From NCBI GenBank assembly GCA_013391385.1, contig JACBFI010000001.1, forward strand, positions 62,001 to 126,000: 64,000 nucleotides of DNA. Reading direction: 5' to 3'. The position numbers were made by a program, and so were the translations under genes. The notes below the pieces were generated by a model, which worked only from the letters and a program-made list of their open reading frames with translations, ran no database searches and was not told where the DNA came from. Position 1 is the stretch's first letter. The number at the start of each line of letters is the position of its first letter. Positions 33,571-43,167 of this stretch are shown in pieces. The DNA is from Sediminibacterium sp. Gen4 (lineage in GTDB: Bacteria > Bacteroidota > Bacteroidia > Chitinophagales > Chitinophagaceae).

Positions 33571-34353
33571 TCAAATTGAATTTACTTTTTCAGCTGCTTT
33601 TGGCTTAGCCTTCAATGATCGTTTAGTTACCTTTAAATCTCTGAAATAGCCGATCGTTCCAATATCAACATAAAGACCAATTCCGCCTATTTTATTTTTC
33701 CCAAGCATTCTGTCTACGATAAAGGTTGAATACTTCATGTCATTAATGAACATTTCAGCTGTTTCCCCATTGACTTCTATGCGCATAGTAATCCACTCAT
33801 TCAAAGCAACAGGAGCAGAACCCTCATATCTAAACGGAGCCGTTTTGCGTAAGGTATCAAACTTAGCATGTGGGTACGACATATATTGTACTGCATGATT
33901 CCTAAATAGTTGGTTGGCATGTCTACCTACTTTGGGTCTAAGATAAATGCCTTCAAAAGCGGAGTCATCTTCTTTGATTCTAAAATAAACGCCTATAAAA
34001 CCTGCGATTCCTGAATACGGAGCAGGATTTTGAAGTTGACTATACATTTTGACTTCAATAGTACCATTTTCAAAATCATCGATACCTATAAGCTTCGCAT
34101 AATGCGGTTCATCAACTGTCTTCTCAATGTTGGTTGAGTCGAAAGGAAGTGCTTTCAAATCTCTCTCAATTTTAATAACCTCTCTGCCCTGAAACTTGAT
34201 TGTTTCACCGGTCACATTATGCAGTTCAAAAACCTGTTTCCCTAAATTAATTTTTCCCCATTTAGAGTTTACTTGTGTTGTAGATTGGGCATCACTTACA
34301 AATGATAAACTAAAAAGGAATAAAACTGCAAAAAAGATGTTTAAAACTTTCAT
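33571..34353 (-). CDS. Secreted concanavalin-like (LamG-fold) protein
   Basis: 260 residues. Signal peptide (about 1-22, FFAVLFLFSLSFVSDAQ), then a beta-sandwich pattern: DFENGTIEVKMYSQL, YSGIAGFIGVYFRI, WITMRIEVNGETAEMFIND and IGGIGLYVDIGTIGYFRDL. This resembles DUF1080/LamG-type lectin folds found in secreted carbohydrate-related proteins. No catalytic residues assigned. The lysine/alanine-rich C-terminus is not a type IX sorting domain. Confidence 0.7.
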   Translation of the reverse strand: MKVLNIFFAVLFLFSLSFVSDAQSTTQVNSKWGKINLGKQVFELHNVTGETIKFQGREVIKIERDLKALPFDSTNIEKTVDEPHYAKLIGIDDFENGTIEVKMYSQLQNPAPYSGIAGFIGVYFRIKEDDSAFEGIYLRPKVGRHANQLFRNHAVQYMSYPHAKFDTLRKTAPFRYEGSAPVALNEWITMRIEVNGETAEMFINDMKYSTFIVDRMLGKNKIGGIGLYVDIGTIGYFRDLKVTKRSLKAKPKAAEKVNSI

Positions 34354-34388
34354 AAATATAATTGAGTATGAAGGCTCTACATAGAGAT

Positions 34389-34910
34389 TTAAAATAATTT
34401 TTCCGCCGGAGGAACTACTCCTGCTAATCGTAAATAAGCTGTTGCCTGACCTCTGTGATGAGTTTGATGTTCAAAACATTTTTCAATGGCAAGTTGTCTG
34501 CTCATATCAAATCTGTCAAAGAGCTTGACCGTTTTTGATAAGTTTTCGTTTGGATACTTTTGGATGGCTGCAATAGCAAAATCATAGGCGCTCATCACTT
34601 TATTGATAACACTTTTTTTATTTTCATCATTTGATTTTTCCAACTCTCCAAATCCAATTGTTGATTTTTCATCGGTAGCAGCTGCAATAAATCCATAAAT
34701 AGCATCACTCAAGTGTAAAAACTGCGCAGCGAAAGAACGCATTTCTTTAGTTGGCTTTAAACTATACGCAGACTCCGGCATTGCATCCAGATACTCTTTT
34801 GTATAATTTTTTGCCCTCTGCCATTCTTTAACGATATCCTCATTATTATTTTGTGCTAAAAGATTACTAATGATTAATATAGAAGTGAGTAGTGTACCTA
34901 ATTTTTTCAT
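34389..34910 (-). CDS. DinB-family metal-binding protein
   Basis: 173 residues with a signal peptide (LLTSILIISNLLAQ). Four-helix DinB/YfiT pattern with the metal-ligand His residues: one in FAAQFLHLSDAIYG and two in CFEHQTHHRGQATAYLRL. Family members are thiol-dependent transferases or have unknown function; the presence of a signal peptide places this one in the periplasm. Confidence 0.85.
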   Translation of the reverse strand: MKKLGTLLTSILIISNLLAQNNNEDIVKEWQRAKNYTKEYLDAMPESAYSLKPTKEMRSFAAQFLHLSDAIYGFIAAATDEKSTIGFGELEKSNDENKKSVINKVMSAYDFAIAAIQKYPNENLSKTVKLFDRFDMSRQLAIEKCFEHQTHHRGQATAYLRLAGVVPPAEKLF

Positions 34911-35000
34911 GGCTTTTATTTTTTTACAAATCTAATCATAATAGTGTACTATTGTAACTAATTTAGTAAATACAAGTAACTTACAGGTAACCAGTTTTTT

Positions 35001-35342
35001 ATGAGAGCAATTACCAACCCCTATCAATGCCCCGTTACCAGAACTATGTCTATCATTGGTGGCAAATGGAAGCCTATTATATTAAATTGTATTGGTGAAA
35101 AGTCCATACGATTTGGTAAGCTTAATCAGTTAATCCCTGCTATTTCCAATAAAGTATTATCCAACGAGTTAAAAGAATTGGAAGAACTGTCATTAATAGA
35201 ACGCGAGGAGTTCAAAGAATTACCTCCGAGAGTTGAATATCGACTTACTAGGTCTGGTAAGAGTCTTATCCCTCTTTTACATGAGTTGGCTAACTGGGGG
35301 AATACCAATCTGGCAAAAAAGATTGAAAAAACGATTCAGTAA
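35001..35342 (+). CDS. HxlR-family transcriptional regulator
   Basis: 113 residues. The N-terminus CPVTRTMSIIGGKWKPIIL and the winged helix (FGKLNQLIPAISNKVLSNEL, EYRLTRSGKSLIPLL) are typical of HxlR. The conserved Cys of redox-sensing members is present in YQCPVTR. It is divergent from the DinB gene, a common arrangement for a regulator and its target. Confidence 0.92.
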   Translation: MRAITNPYQCPVTRTMSIIGGKWKPIILNCIGEKSIRFGKLNQLIPAISNKVLSNELKELEELSLIEREEFKELPPRVEYRLTRSGKSLIPLLHELANWGNTNLAKKIEKTIQ

Positions 35343-35369
35343 AGTCGTACAGGACTACATGACCCTATT

Positions 35370-35759
35370 TTATAAGGATCCTTCTTTTTTTGTTTTATAA
35401 ATGATCGGAACTACATCCATCAATTCCAAAGACTGAACCATTTTGAGGGTGCCATTTTTATACTTTTGAAAATGAGTGGTCTTAATATGACTTTCATACG
35501 CTTCTTTACTGGCATAGGTCTCAAAAACGGTCACATGATTGGGTTTGTCTTTTTCATAAACCGCAAACATTCTGAGTACCCCTTTTTCAAGTTTTACAGA
35601 AGTTTCGATGCCTTCTTTTAAGAAAGATTGGTATTGTTTGAGTTGAGAGGTATCAACTATGATTTTAGCAATGCGGACGTAGGGGTCTTGGGCATGTATT
35701 GTTTTGCTATTCAAGAAACCTAGTACTAATAGTATATAGATGTATGCTTTCATATTCAA
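35370..35759 (-). CDS. Exported antibiotic-biosynthesis-monooxygenase-like protein
   Basis: 129 residues. Signal peptide (IYILLVLGFLNSKTIHAQ), then a ferredoxin-like ABM domain: VRIAKIIVDTSQLKQYQSFL, GVLRMFAVYEKDKPNHVTVF and YESHIKTTHFQKY. ABM domains act as cofactor-free monooxygenases or as stress proteins; the substrate here is unknown. It is convergent with the HxlR regulator. Confidence 0.85.
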   Translation of the reverse strand: MNMKAYIYILLVLGFLNSKTIHAQDPYVRIAKIIVDTSQLKQYQSFLKEGIETSVKLEKGVLRMFAVYEKDKPNHVTVFETYASKEAYESHIKTTHFQKYKNGTLKMVQSLELMDVVPIIYKTKKEGSL

Positions 35760-35776
35760 AAGTAAGCAGCACTATA

Positions 35777-35810
35777 AACTTTTGGAAAGTTTTAAAATTT
35801 TCCAAAAGTT
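35777..35810. repeat. AACTTTTGGAAAGTT palindrome, copy 1
   Basis: 15-nt arms with a 4-nt spacer (TTAA). The right arm differs from a perfect complement at one base. The same 34-nt design recurs at 61229-61262. A dispersed intergenic repeat that may also terminate transcription. Confidence 0.75.
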
Positions 35811-35863
35811 AGATACTGCCATTACTTATTGTAATAAACGATATAGGGTAATTCTTTTAAGCC

Positions 35864-36340
35864 TTAATTCTTCTTCAACTTCTGGGCAACGCTGTCGTAA
35901 TATTCTTGCGTTAATTTCTCCCCCCAAATCGTAGGTTGTGTTCCTCCATAAATGGCCAAATAGGTTACATCACTTTCTTTGGTTGATGTATGCCAGTGTT
36001 CTACATCTTTGTTACATTTAATGACATCTCCTTTTCGCACAATGATGGGTTCTTTTCCCCTTTCTTGATAATAGCCTTGTCCCTCCAAAATGATCAGGAC
36101 TTGCGCTGTTGTGTGCTTATGCCAGTCCAAAGTAGAGTTGGCGCGAAATGTTGCTTTACTGATATTATAGTTCATATCTGCATCTGCTTGCAATAAGCTA
36201 CTCAACCATGCTTCACCGATATAATGGGTATTAGGTGCTTTAGGACCTTGTTCTAAGAAAGAGGTTACAGTATATGGATTTTTTTGTGCTGATACCAATA
36301 TTGACATGCTCAAAAGAAAGAGCAATAAGAATGATTTCAT
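35864..36340 (-). CDS. Exported cupin-domain protein
   Basis: 158 residues from the ATG at 36340 (MKSFLLLFLLSMSILVSAQ signal). Cupin motif 1 is DWHKHTTAQVLIILEGQGYYQE and motif 2 GDVIKCNKDVEHWHTST, giving the usual His/Glu metal site. Probably a periplasmic small-molecule binding or isomerising enzyme; the substrate is unknown. Confidence 0.88.
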   Translation of the reverse strand: MKSFLLLFLLSMSILVSAQKNPYTVTSFLEQGPKAPNTHYIGEAWLSSLLQADADMNYNISKATFRANSTLDWHKHTTAQVLIILEGQGYYQERGKEPIIVRKGDVIKCNKDVEHWHTSTKESDVTYLAIYGGTQPTIWGEKLTQEYYDSVAQKLKKN

Positions 36341-36491
36341 GGTGAATGATTTTAAGTAGATAAAAGTACCACAATACATTCATTATTTACTTTCAGAACA
36401 ATAAGCAAAATTTTCTTTTTTAGTGAAGGGCTTTACCCTCCAAAAGTTGAAATGGAACACTTTTTTCTTGTTCTGACCAACCAAAAAACAT

Positions 36492-38915
36492 TTACTGAAC
36501 CGGCTTCAGCAATGAAATTTCTTTGGTGTGTTGCAGAATTTTTGGTTTTGAAAAATAAGACGGAAAGAACTGATCCTTTGCCCACTTTTCGAATAAATTA
36601 CGATAGTAAGGACTTTCAGGATCGCCTGATTGTCCCGGGGTATTGATCATGAGTGTTTGATCCCAGTCTTTTGTATCGGCTACCATTCTAAAACTGGCAC
36701 CACTTAACTGATTGTCGATACCACCATTTGCACCTAGCGTATGACCATTACCGCCTCTCGGAAGTGGACCATGATCTAATGTATTACGCAGTTCTGTTTC
36801 TACAAATGCTGATAGTGGATGGCGAATCAACGCATGTTTAAATTTTGTTTGTCCATATTGCCACTGGCTCATATCTGCACCCAATCTTTTTTTCAGTGCA
36901 GCAACTGCATCTTTAAATGTGGATGCCAGAAATTCATTTCTCAATTGTTCAGGTGACTTTCCTGTTTCTATAAAATAGGTTTCGGGTGATTTCAGCATTT
37001 TGATAATCGTGGTTAACTGCAAACTGATCAAGCCTCTTGCTGCTGCCGGTATAAATGTGGTTCCTGCCTGAATATATATTTGTCGCTCCCACTGCGCATA
37101 AATCGATGCTGCAATACTTTCCATACCCAATATATAGTTCCACTGATCAAAATATTTTTTTGCTGCAACAGATGCTTCATCAGAGAGTGTAACATTACTA
37201 AGTAAGGGTACCAGCTCGCTTGCAGGAATAGAGTAATAATCGTTTTGCAACTGCGCCATTTCCTCGATCGTGAATTTTTTATCTTGGCTCAATACCCTAT
37301 TTACACGGTCGCCTCTATATGCATCTGCCCACGTATACCCTACTGCATCCCATCTTTTATAGGAATTAGGTGTTACATTTTGATTAGCTGTTGCGAAGAA
37401 TCCTTGTTCCGGATTGAGTACATGTGGACGTTCTTTAATAGGCAGATAACTATCCCATTCATAACGACCATCACCGGGTATAGGAACATAACCACTAAAG
37501 TTTTTTCTAACTGGAACAATACCTACCGCCTGCCAGCCAATATTTCCTTTTTTATCTGCCCATATCATATTCTCTCCGGGTATATGACTGTAAGAGCAAG
37601 CTTCTCTGAATGATGCCCAGTCAGTTGCCTGATCAATTCGTAGCGAAGCAAGATAGGGTGCTCCTCCCGGTTCCATCCATGCACATTTAACAGCATAGGC
37701 TTTATGGTTAACCGAATCGATATAAGTAACAGGCCCATGCAGCGTATACAACAATCGAGCAGTTACAGTGGCTGCATTTTTTACGGCTATTTTTTCTTCG
37801 ATTGATTGCATGTCTACCCATTTTCCCTTATGCTTGTACTGATTTAAGTTAGCGGGATTCAGATCATATACATACAAATCTTCGCCATCGGTTTCATAGA
37901 TGGTGAGCCCCCATGCACCATATTCATTGTGTCCGATAGAAACACCGGGAATAACGGGCTCACCTCCACCCACCACATTCCAGCCGGGTGCTACGAGGTG
38001 TACCATATATCTTAATGAGGGGGCTGCAATTTTACGATGTGGGTCATTTGCCAATAAGGGAAAACCACTGGCCGATTTTTTCCCGCTCACAATCCAGTTA
38101 TTACTTCCGTCTGTTGTTGGATTGAGTTCAAATGCTTCTTTCTCTCTTTTGATATTTGCCTCATTCAATAAAGCTGCTGCTGTTGTTGTTGGATTTACCA
38201 GGTCTTCTTTTACAAACACCACATCTTTACGATAAGCATTATAGAGTTCAAGAATTTGAGGGCTCAGCAGATCCACACGTATGCTGCTGTCCATTTTGAG
38301 ATCGGGATCTTTCGGATGAAACCACATGATCTCTTTTACTTTCTCTACGCCTACTTTTTGAATAGCCAATGCAATATTGAGTTCCTGTGTAATATTGCCG
38401 AGTAAACCCTGGTGTCTTGATATCACTACTTCGGGAGTCCATTCTTTGGGTTGAATATTGAGCAGCTTAAATTCAACCGGCAATGCTGCTGGTGTTTGGT
38501 TGATCTCCCTGATATATGCATTGACCCCCGCTACATAGGCATTGATGATTTCTTTTCCCTGTGGATGATAATAGTTCAGTTCCTTATCCATATTACCCCT
38601 GAACTTGAATAGTCTGGTTCCGATGTCTCTTTTCAGTTCCCGTTCACCCAATATTTCGGCAACGGTTCCTGTTGCTTGCCGGCGCCATACTTCAAACTGA
38701 AAAAGCCTGTCTTTGGCTGCACAATACCCTTGTGCAAAAAAAAGGTCCTGTTGGTTGTTGGCATAAATATGATTCATACCCCATTCATCTCTCCACACTT
38801 CAACTGCTGCTTTCAGTCCTTTAAACTGAATCGTTGTTTTTTTCTGCGCAATAACTGTTGTGAATGATGCAGCAATTACAATCAATAACTGACTAAGGAA
38901 GACTATCTTTCGCAT
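36492..38915 (-). CDS. Penicillin acylase (Ntn-hydrolase) family protein
   Basis: 807 residues. Signal peptide (IVFLSQLLIVIAASFTTVIAQ), alpha-subunit region (about 30-250), then the autocatalytic cleavage site before Ser271 in TTDGSNNWIVSG, the N-terminal nucleophile of the beta subunit. Later conserved blocks LLANDPHRK and GGNGHTLGANGG fit the family. Likely a periplasmic amidase acting on acyl amides (penicillin, homoserine lactones or other N-acyl compounds). Length is typical. Confidence 0.93.
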   Translation of the reverse strand: MRKIVFLSQLLIVIAASFTTVIAQKKTTIQFKGLKAAVEVWRDEWGMNHIYANNQQDLFFAQGYCAAKDRLFQFEVWRRQATGTVAEILGERELKRDIGTRLFKFRGNMDKELNYYHPQGKEIINAYVAGVNAYIREINQTPAALPVEFKLLNIQPKEWTPEVVISRHQGLLGNITQELNIALAIQKVGVEKVKEIMWFHPKDPDLKMDSSIRVDLLSPQILELYNAYRKDVVFVKEDLVNPTTTAAALLNEANIKREKEAFELNPTTDGSNNWIVSGKKSASGFPLLANDPHRKIAAPSLRYMVHLVAPGWNVVGGGEPVIPGVSIGHNEYGAWGLTIYETDGEDLYVYDLNPANLNQYKHKGKWVDMQSIEEKIAVKNAATVTARLLYTLHGPVTYIDSVNHKAYAVKCAWMEPGGAPYLASLRIDQATDWASFREACSYSHIPGENMIWADKKGNIGWQAVGIVPVRKNFSGYVPIPGDGRYEWDSYLPIKERPHVLNPEQGFFATANQNVTPNSYKRWDAVGYTWADAYRGDRVNRVLSQDKKFTIEEMAQLQNDYYSIPASELVPLLSNVTLSDEASVAAKKYFDQWNYILGMESIAASIYAQWERQIYIQAGTTFIPAAARGLISLQLTTIIKMLKSPETYFIETGKSPEQLRNEFLASTFKDAVAALKKRLGADMSQWQYGQTKFKHALIRHPLSAFVETELRNTLDHGPLPRGGNGHTLGANGGIDNQLSGASFRMVADTKDWDQTLMINTPGQSGDPESPYYRNLFEKWAKDQFFPSYFSKPKILQHTKEISLLKPVQ

Positions 38916-39149
38916 GCAAGTAGATTTGTTTTCAATTTAGTGAAAGAATTTTTAAAGATGGTGATAGGCATGTTGATCGGGCGAACAATAACGGCGAGGG
39001 TATCATCCGAGTATTATTAACATTAAACTAAGACAAATAAGATAAGTTTCACTTTTATGCGCTCAAAGAGCAGAGAAAATACCCAATAATAGCTATTGAT
39101 AATTGCTAACAGAAACTTATTTTGAATTAAAATACACGCATACGAGCCC

Positions 39150-40907
39150 ATGAAAACATATTACATCATCACATTATCATTGCTGCTTTATAGTAGCAAA
39201 TCAATTTCGCAAACAATAGATAAAAACAATTCTTCACTTTACACAAAAAATGTCGGGGTAGATGTTAGTAGAATATCAAACAACCTTGTTCAGAAAAATA
39301 GCAACCTACTTACCAATATAGACTTTAACAACTCGCCAGAACCTAGTAAAACCAGTTATATTACCAGGTTGAACGCCGACGGAACAATAGACAACACATT
39401 TAATCCCGGCACAGGCGCAAATAACACAGTTGCTGAAGTTGCGACACAGCCCGATGGGAAGTTAATCATTGCCGGATATTTCACTTCCTTCAGTGGAAAG
39501 AATAGTAATCACATCGTTCGACTTAATGCAAATGGTACGATAGATCATAGTTTTAACCCCGGAACCGGGGCGGATAATGGTGTGGATGCTTTAGCCTTAC
39601 AACCGGACGGAAAGATCCTGATTGGCGGATCTTTTAATACTTACAATGGAACAAGCGTTAAACGCGTGGCTCGACTCAATGCGGATGGTACATTAGATAA
39701 AACTTTCAAACTAGATAAAGAAATAGATGGTCTTGTATTTACCATGTTACGTCAACCCAATGGGAAAATACTGGTGGGTGGATATTTTAACTCGTTTAAT
39801 GGTAAGGTAAGATTTGGTGGTATTACTCGGCTAAATGCTGATGGTAGCTTTGATAAAAGTTTTAATCCGGGTGAGGGCGCATTGTTCTCTTCTGTGTATG
39901 CTATTACCTTACAACCTGATGGGAAGATATTGATTGGTGGAGATTTTAGATTTTTCAATGGTATCATGAGAGACCATATTGCACGATTGAATGCAGATGG
40001 TAGTGTAGATGAAAGTTTTGATTCGAATAGAGGAGTCAATGAAAAAATAAATACCATTGCCTTACAAGCAGACGGAAAAATATTGATTGGTGGAGATTTT
40101 ACGAAACACTTTAATACTAGTAGAAATAAAATAGCGCGACTGAATACTAATGGTAGTTTGGATAAAACCTTTGAAAGTTCCGTAGGGGCAAATTATACTG
40201 TACGTACGATCACCCTACAACCTGATGAAAAAATACTAGTGGGGGGCAATTTCACCAAATACAATGGAATCAACAGAAACCAAATCGCACGTTTGAATGC
40301 AGATGGTACTTTAACAAATGATACATTCAACCGTGGTACAGGAGCAAACGGGGATGTAAGAACGCTTGTTCTACAACCCGATGGGAAAATACTGGTTCTT
40401 CAATTTTTAGAAGTTATAGAGGATAAGACACAACCTTGTCCGAATCTTAAAAAGCTGGAAAATATTTGTATATATATTGATAGTCGAGGCAAAGACCCAA
40501 AACCAAAAGGTGATTATGTATACATGTACCAAAGAAGACTTTTAGACGCTGCTTGCGTAGATGTTGAAAAGGATAGCGAAGAAGTGATTGGTGAAAAAAT
40601 ACGCAAGATGTGGGATGCTGCTTTTGCGCAACAGAAATTGAATTGTCATAGTATACAATTCTATCCCAGTGGTGGTAATATTTTAAAATTTGCCGTGTCT
40701 TCTAAATTCACGGAATTTATTGACGATGCGATTTGGTGGAAAGTAAATCTCAACTTTATAGATGAGGTAGATAAAGAAACCGTTTTAGATTATGTACGAG
40801 GTCAAATTGAAAAAAATAAAGGCACCAGTATTGTATCTACGCTCCAACATTATTACAAAATTCTGAGAGAGGCGGGTGCGAAACATGCGGCCGAGTTAAA
40901 AAAGTAA
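39150..40907 (+). CDS. Secreted delta-60 repeat protein with an unrecognised C-terminal domain
   Basis: 585 residues. Signal peptide (YIITLSLLLYSSKSISQ), then about six delta-60 type repeats (ARLNADGTIDNTFNPGTGA / QPDGKILIGGDF) between residues 70 and 425, which should form a beta-propeller or solenoid. Residues about 430-585 are different: charged, helical, containing two Cys (PCPNLKKLENICIYI) and an unrecognised module ending KHAAELKK. No type IX sorting domain is present, which is unusual for this kind of repeat protein. Confidence 0.75.
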   Translation: MKTYYIITLSLLLYSSKSISQTIDKNNSSLYTKNVGVDVSRISNNLVQKNSNLLTNIDFNNSPEPSKTSYITRLNADGTIDNTFNPGTGANNTVAEVATQPDGKLIIAGYFTSFSGKNSNHIVRLNANGTIDHSFNPGTGADNGVDALALQPDGKILIGGSFNTYNGTSVKRVARLNADGTLDKTFKLDKEIDGLVFTMLRQPNGKILVGGYFNSFNGKVRFGGITRLNADGSFDKSFNPGEGALFSSVYAITLQPDGKILIGGDFRFFNGIMRDHIARLNADGSVDESFDSNRGVNEKINTIALQADGKILIGGDFTKHFNTSRNKIARLNTNGSLDKTFESSVGANYTVRTITLQPDEKILVGGNFTKYNGINRNQIARLNADGTLTNDTFNRGTGANGDVRTLVLQPDGKILVLQFLEVIEDKTQPCPNLKKLENICIYIDSRGKDPKPKGDYVYMYQRRLLDAACVDVEKDSEEVIGEKIRKMWDAAFAQQKLNCHSIQFYPSGGNILKFAVSSKFTEFIDDAIWWKVNLNFIDEVDKETVLDYVRGQIEKNKGTSIVSTLQHYYKILREAGAKHAAELKK

Positions 40908-40947
40908 GGGTGATTTATATTCATGATTAGAGTTTATAAAATATCTG

Positions 40948-41045
40948 CCATTGTTGGTCGCCTGACCAACAATATGCATTTAGGGTGTATTCAAATAATA
41001 TTTAGTTGTGCATATATATCTCGTTGGTCAGGCGACCAACAATGG
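40948..41045. repeat. 98-bp MITE-like element with palindromic termini, copy 1
   Basis: Terminal inverted repeats of 23 bp (CCATTGTTGGTCGCC...), each itself palindromic (GTTGGTC-GCCT-GACCAAC), flank a 52-bp AT-rich core. A decayed copy with an identical 30-bp core lies at 59209-59302. No transposase is present, so it is a non-autonomous repeat. Confidence 0.75.
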
Positions 41046-41060
41046 TAATATTACACAGCG

Positions 41061-41771
41061 TTATAGAGGTAAAAGTTTGATGTTTCGGAAGGATACCGGT
41101 TTTTGCCAGTCTTGTAATGCAATATGTCCTTTGGTAATCATAGCAAATTCAGGATATGCTTTAAAATGAGTTTGTGCTACTGCATCTTTCCAGTCTTGCG
41201 ACGTTAGATCCTGTTTAGCTGTGCGTACTCCATTCAGATAAAATTCAATCACACCATTTACTTGTTTTATTGTCGATTGGTTCCACTCTCCCGGTTTGTT
41301 GTTGGTAACTGTTGCAGGTTCTTTGGTGAATGCATACAGACTTCCCGGTTTCTTTTCAGGTTTATCAAAATCTACATGTGCTTTCTCCAATAACTGGTAT
41401 TCGGGACCCGTCATCCAAGCTGCGATCAGTTCTTTCTTTTCCTGGACGTTGATGAATACACCACTATTGCCGCCTTCACTTATTTTCCATTCAAATTGTA
41501 GTTCATAATTTTCATAGGACTGATCCGTTACCAGATCGGTTACTTCAAGCTCTGTTCTTTTGGTGGGGTTGCATTGCAGTTCACCATCTTTGGCCAGCCA
41601 TACAGCAGGTAGACCATCTTTATTATAACCATGCCAGCCTTTGGTGGTTTTACCATCGAATAATAATATCCAGCCTTGTTTTTTTTCTTCGCTGGTGAGT
41701 TGGTTTTGGGAACCGGTACAACCGATAAGAAATAGGATATTAATAAATGCTACTATTAAACAAGTACGCAT
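41061..41771 (-). CDS. DUF1080 lipoprotein (3-keto-disaccharide hydrolase-like)
   Basis: 236 residues. Lipoprotein signal (IVAFINILFLIGCTGSQ, lipobox IGC). A DUF1080 lectin-fold domain follows: WILLFDGKTTKGWHGY, then FEWKISEGGNSGVFINVQE, YLNGVRTAKQ and LQDWQKPVSFRNIKLLPL. The family includes 3-keto-glucoside hydrolases and carbohydrate-binding proteins. Surface or periplasmic location. Confidence 0.88.
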   Translation of the reverse strand: MRTCLIVAFINILFLIGCTGSQNQLTSEEKKQGWILLFDGKTTKGWHGYNKDGLPAVWLAKDGELQCNPTKRTELEVTDLVTDQSYENYELQFEWKISEGGNSGVFINVQEKKELIAAWMTGPEYQLLEKAHVDFDKPEKKPGSLYAFTKEPATVTNNKPGEWNQSTIKQVNGVIEFYLNGVRTAKQDLTSQDWKDAVAQTHFKAYPEFAMITKGHIALQDWQKPVSFRNIKLLPL

Positions 41772-41877
41772 ACGCTGTTAATTGGGCTTTTGAATTAATG
41801 GTTCCGGATACAATGAAGATACAAAAAAATTTATTGCATTATAAATCAATTACTTACAACGAATTGACACAAAAAGT

Positions 41878-41930
41878 CATACCATAATCTTACTTTTTTA
41901 CTATTTTAGTCATGTTATAATCTTACTTTT
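41878..41930 (+). promoter_or_regulatory. Direct-repeat operator before mobile mystery A/B
   Basis: CATnnnATAATCTTACTTTT occurs at 41878-41897 and 41911-41930, 33 bp (about three helical turns) apart. The second copy ends 4 nt before a TAATTTTG -7 element (41935-41942). The arrangement suggests autorepression by the HTH protein encoded next. Confidence 0.6.
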
Positions 41931-41934
41931 CATA

Positions 41935-41942
41935 TAATTTTG
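41935..41942 (+). promoter_or_regulatory. -7 promoter element of mobile mystery A/B
   Basis: TAATTTTG fits TAnnTTTG and lies 20 nt before the ATG at 41963. Confidence 0.55.
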
Positions 41943-41962
41943 TCAGACTATAGTATGATATT

Positions 41963-42421
41963 ATGAATAAAAAAGCACTTCAGATACAGCACCTAAACGA
42001 AAAGATCTTGGCCTATTCAACCCTGTCTAAAATCGTTCAACCGCCAACAGGTTGGGTTAGGGCTTTGCGTGTTGCTTTGGGTATTTCTCTCGAGCAATTG
42101 GGTCGTAAGTTGGGTATTACCAAACAAAGTATGCAGGATATAGAAAAACGTGAACAGGACGGTAGCATTACCATTAGGGCTTTGAGAGAAACCGCAGCTA
42201 AGCTTGACATGCAACTGGTATATGGTTTCGTACCGAAAGATGGTTCATTAGAAGCATTGATTGAGCGAAAGGCAGAAGAAAAAGCAACGCAGATCGTATT
42301 GCATACAAGCAATACCATGCGCCTGGAAGACCAAGAAAATTCAGCTGAAAGAATTAAAAAGGCGATAGAAGAAAAAAAGAATCTGTTTAAGAACGAGCTA
42401 CCTAAAATATTATGGGATTAG
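41963..42421 (+). CDS. Mobile mystery protein A (HTH antitoxin-like)
   Basis: 152 residues. Helix-turn-helix of the Xre/Cro type: VRALRVALGISLEQLGRKLG, then ITKQSMQDIEKRE. The family always precedes a Fic-domain mobile mystery protein B. Probable DNA-binding regulator and antitoxin of the pair. It overlaps the next gene by 10 nt. Confidence 0.9.
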   Translation: MNKKALQIQHLNEKILAYSTLSKIVQPPTGWVRALRVALGISLEQLGRKLGITKQSMQDIEKREQDGSITIRALRETAAKLDMQLVYGFVPKDGSLEALIERKAEEKATQIVLHTSNTMRLEDQENSAERIKKAIEEKKNLFKNELPKILWD

Positions 42422-43011
42422 ATTTTGACTATGCGGATGGACAAACGCCTCTTGATGAGGATGAGAAAGATGCGCTGCTCATCCCTTCTATTACGACGCG
42501 TGGTGAACTGGATGAGTTTGAACAGCTGAATATTGAAAATGCAATGGTGTTCTACTGGAGCAAACGCATCACTATGCATACATTTTTTACTGAAGCATTT
42601 ATCAAAGCCGTACACAAAAAAATGTATGGTGATGTTTGGAATTGGGCCGGAGAATTTCGAAAAACAGACAAAAATATTGGTGTTGACAAATGGACTATTT
42701 CAATCGCGTTAAAAGAATTGCTGGATGATGCGCTTTACTGGGTACAACACAATGTATACAAACCCGAAGAAATTGCCATCCGCTTTAAACATCGGCTTGT
42801 AAGTATTCATTGTTTTCCGAATGGCAACGGCAGGCATAGTCGTTTTATGGCCGATCTGTTATTGTACAGGGTATATAAACAAGAGAGACCATTTAGTTGG
42901 GGTGCTATTAGTCTTGTAAAACAAGAAGATGCAAGAGCTACATATTTAAAGGCTTTGAAAGAAGCAGATAGGGGAAATATGGAACCGTTGATTCTTTTTG
43001 CGAAGTCATAA
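42412..43011 (+). CDS. Mobile mystery protein B (Fic-domain toxin-like)
   Basis: 199 residues. The Fic motif is HCFPNGNGRHSR with His133 as the catalytic base; the usual acidic residue of HxFxDGNGR is Asn here, which is seen in this subfamily. Fic proteins transfer AMP or other nucleotides onto protein targets. It forms a toxin-antitoxin-like unit with the overlapping HTH gene. Confidence 0.9.
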   Translation: MGLDFDYADGQTPLDEDEKDALLIPSITTRGELDEFEQLNIENAMVFYWSKRITMHTFFTEAFIKAVHKKMYGDVWNWAGEFRKTDKNIGVDKWTISIALKELLDDALYWVQHNVYKPEEIAIRFKHRLVSIHCFPNGNGRHSRFMADLLLYRVYKQERPFSWGAISLVKQEDARATYLKALKEADRGNMEPLILFAKS

Positions 43012-43167
43012 TGAACTTGATAAAGTGGGAGCAGCACTTGTCACGCTGAACAAGTTATTCTTATTGTAGTCTGTAAAACAGGGGTTATAGTATGTTATGA
43101 AAATTTAATGTAGTGTAAAGGCTAAAGAAAATAATTCTTGAATATAATGGATACAGAAAGCCAACGA

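Noticed and set aside
37245-37613. Plus-strand open frame of 122 codons inside the penicillin acylase gene
   Set aside because: Antisense shadow of a well-supported gene with no signal or motif of its own.
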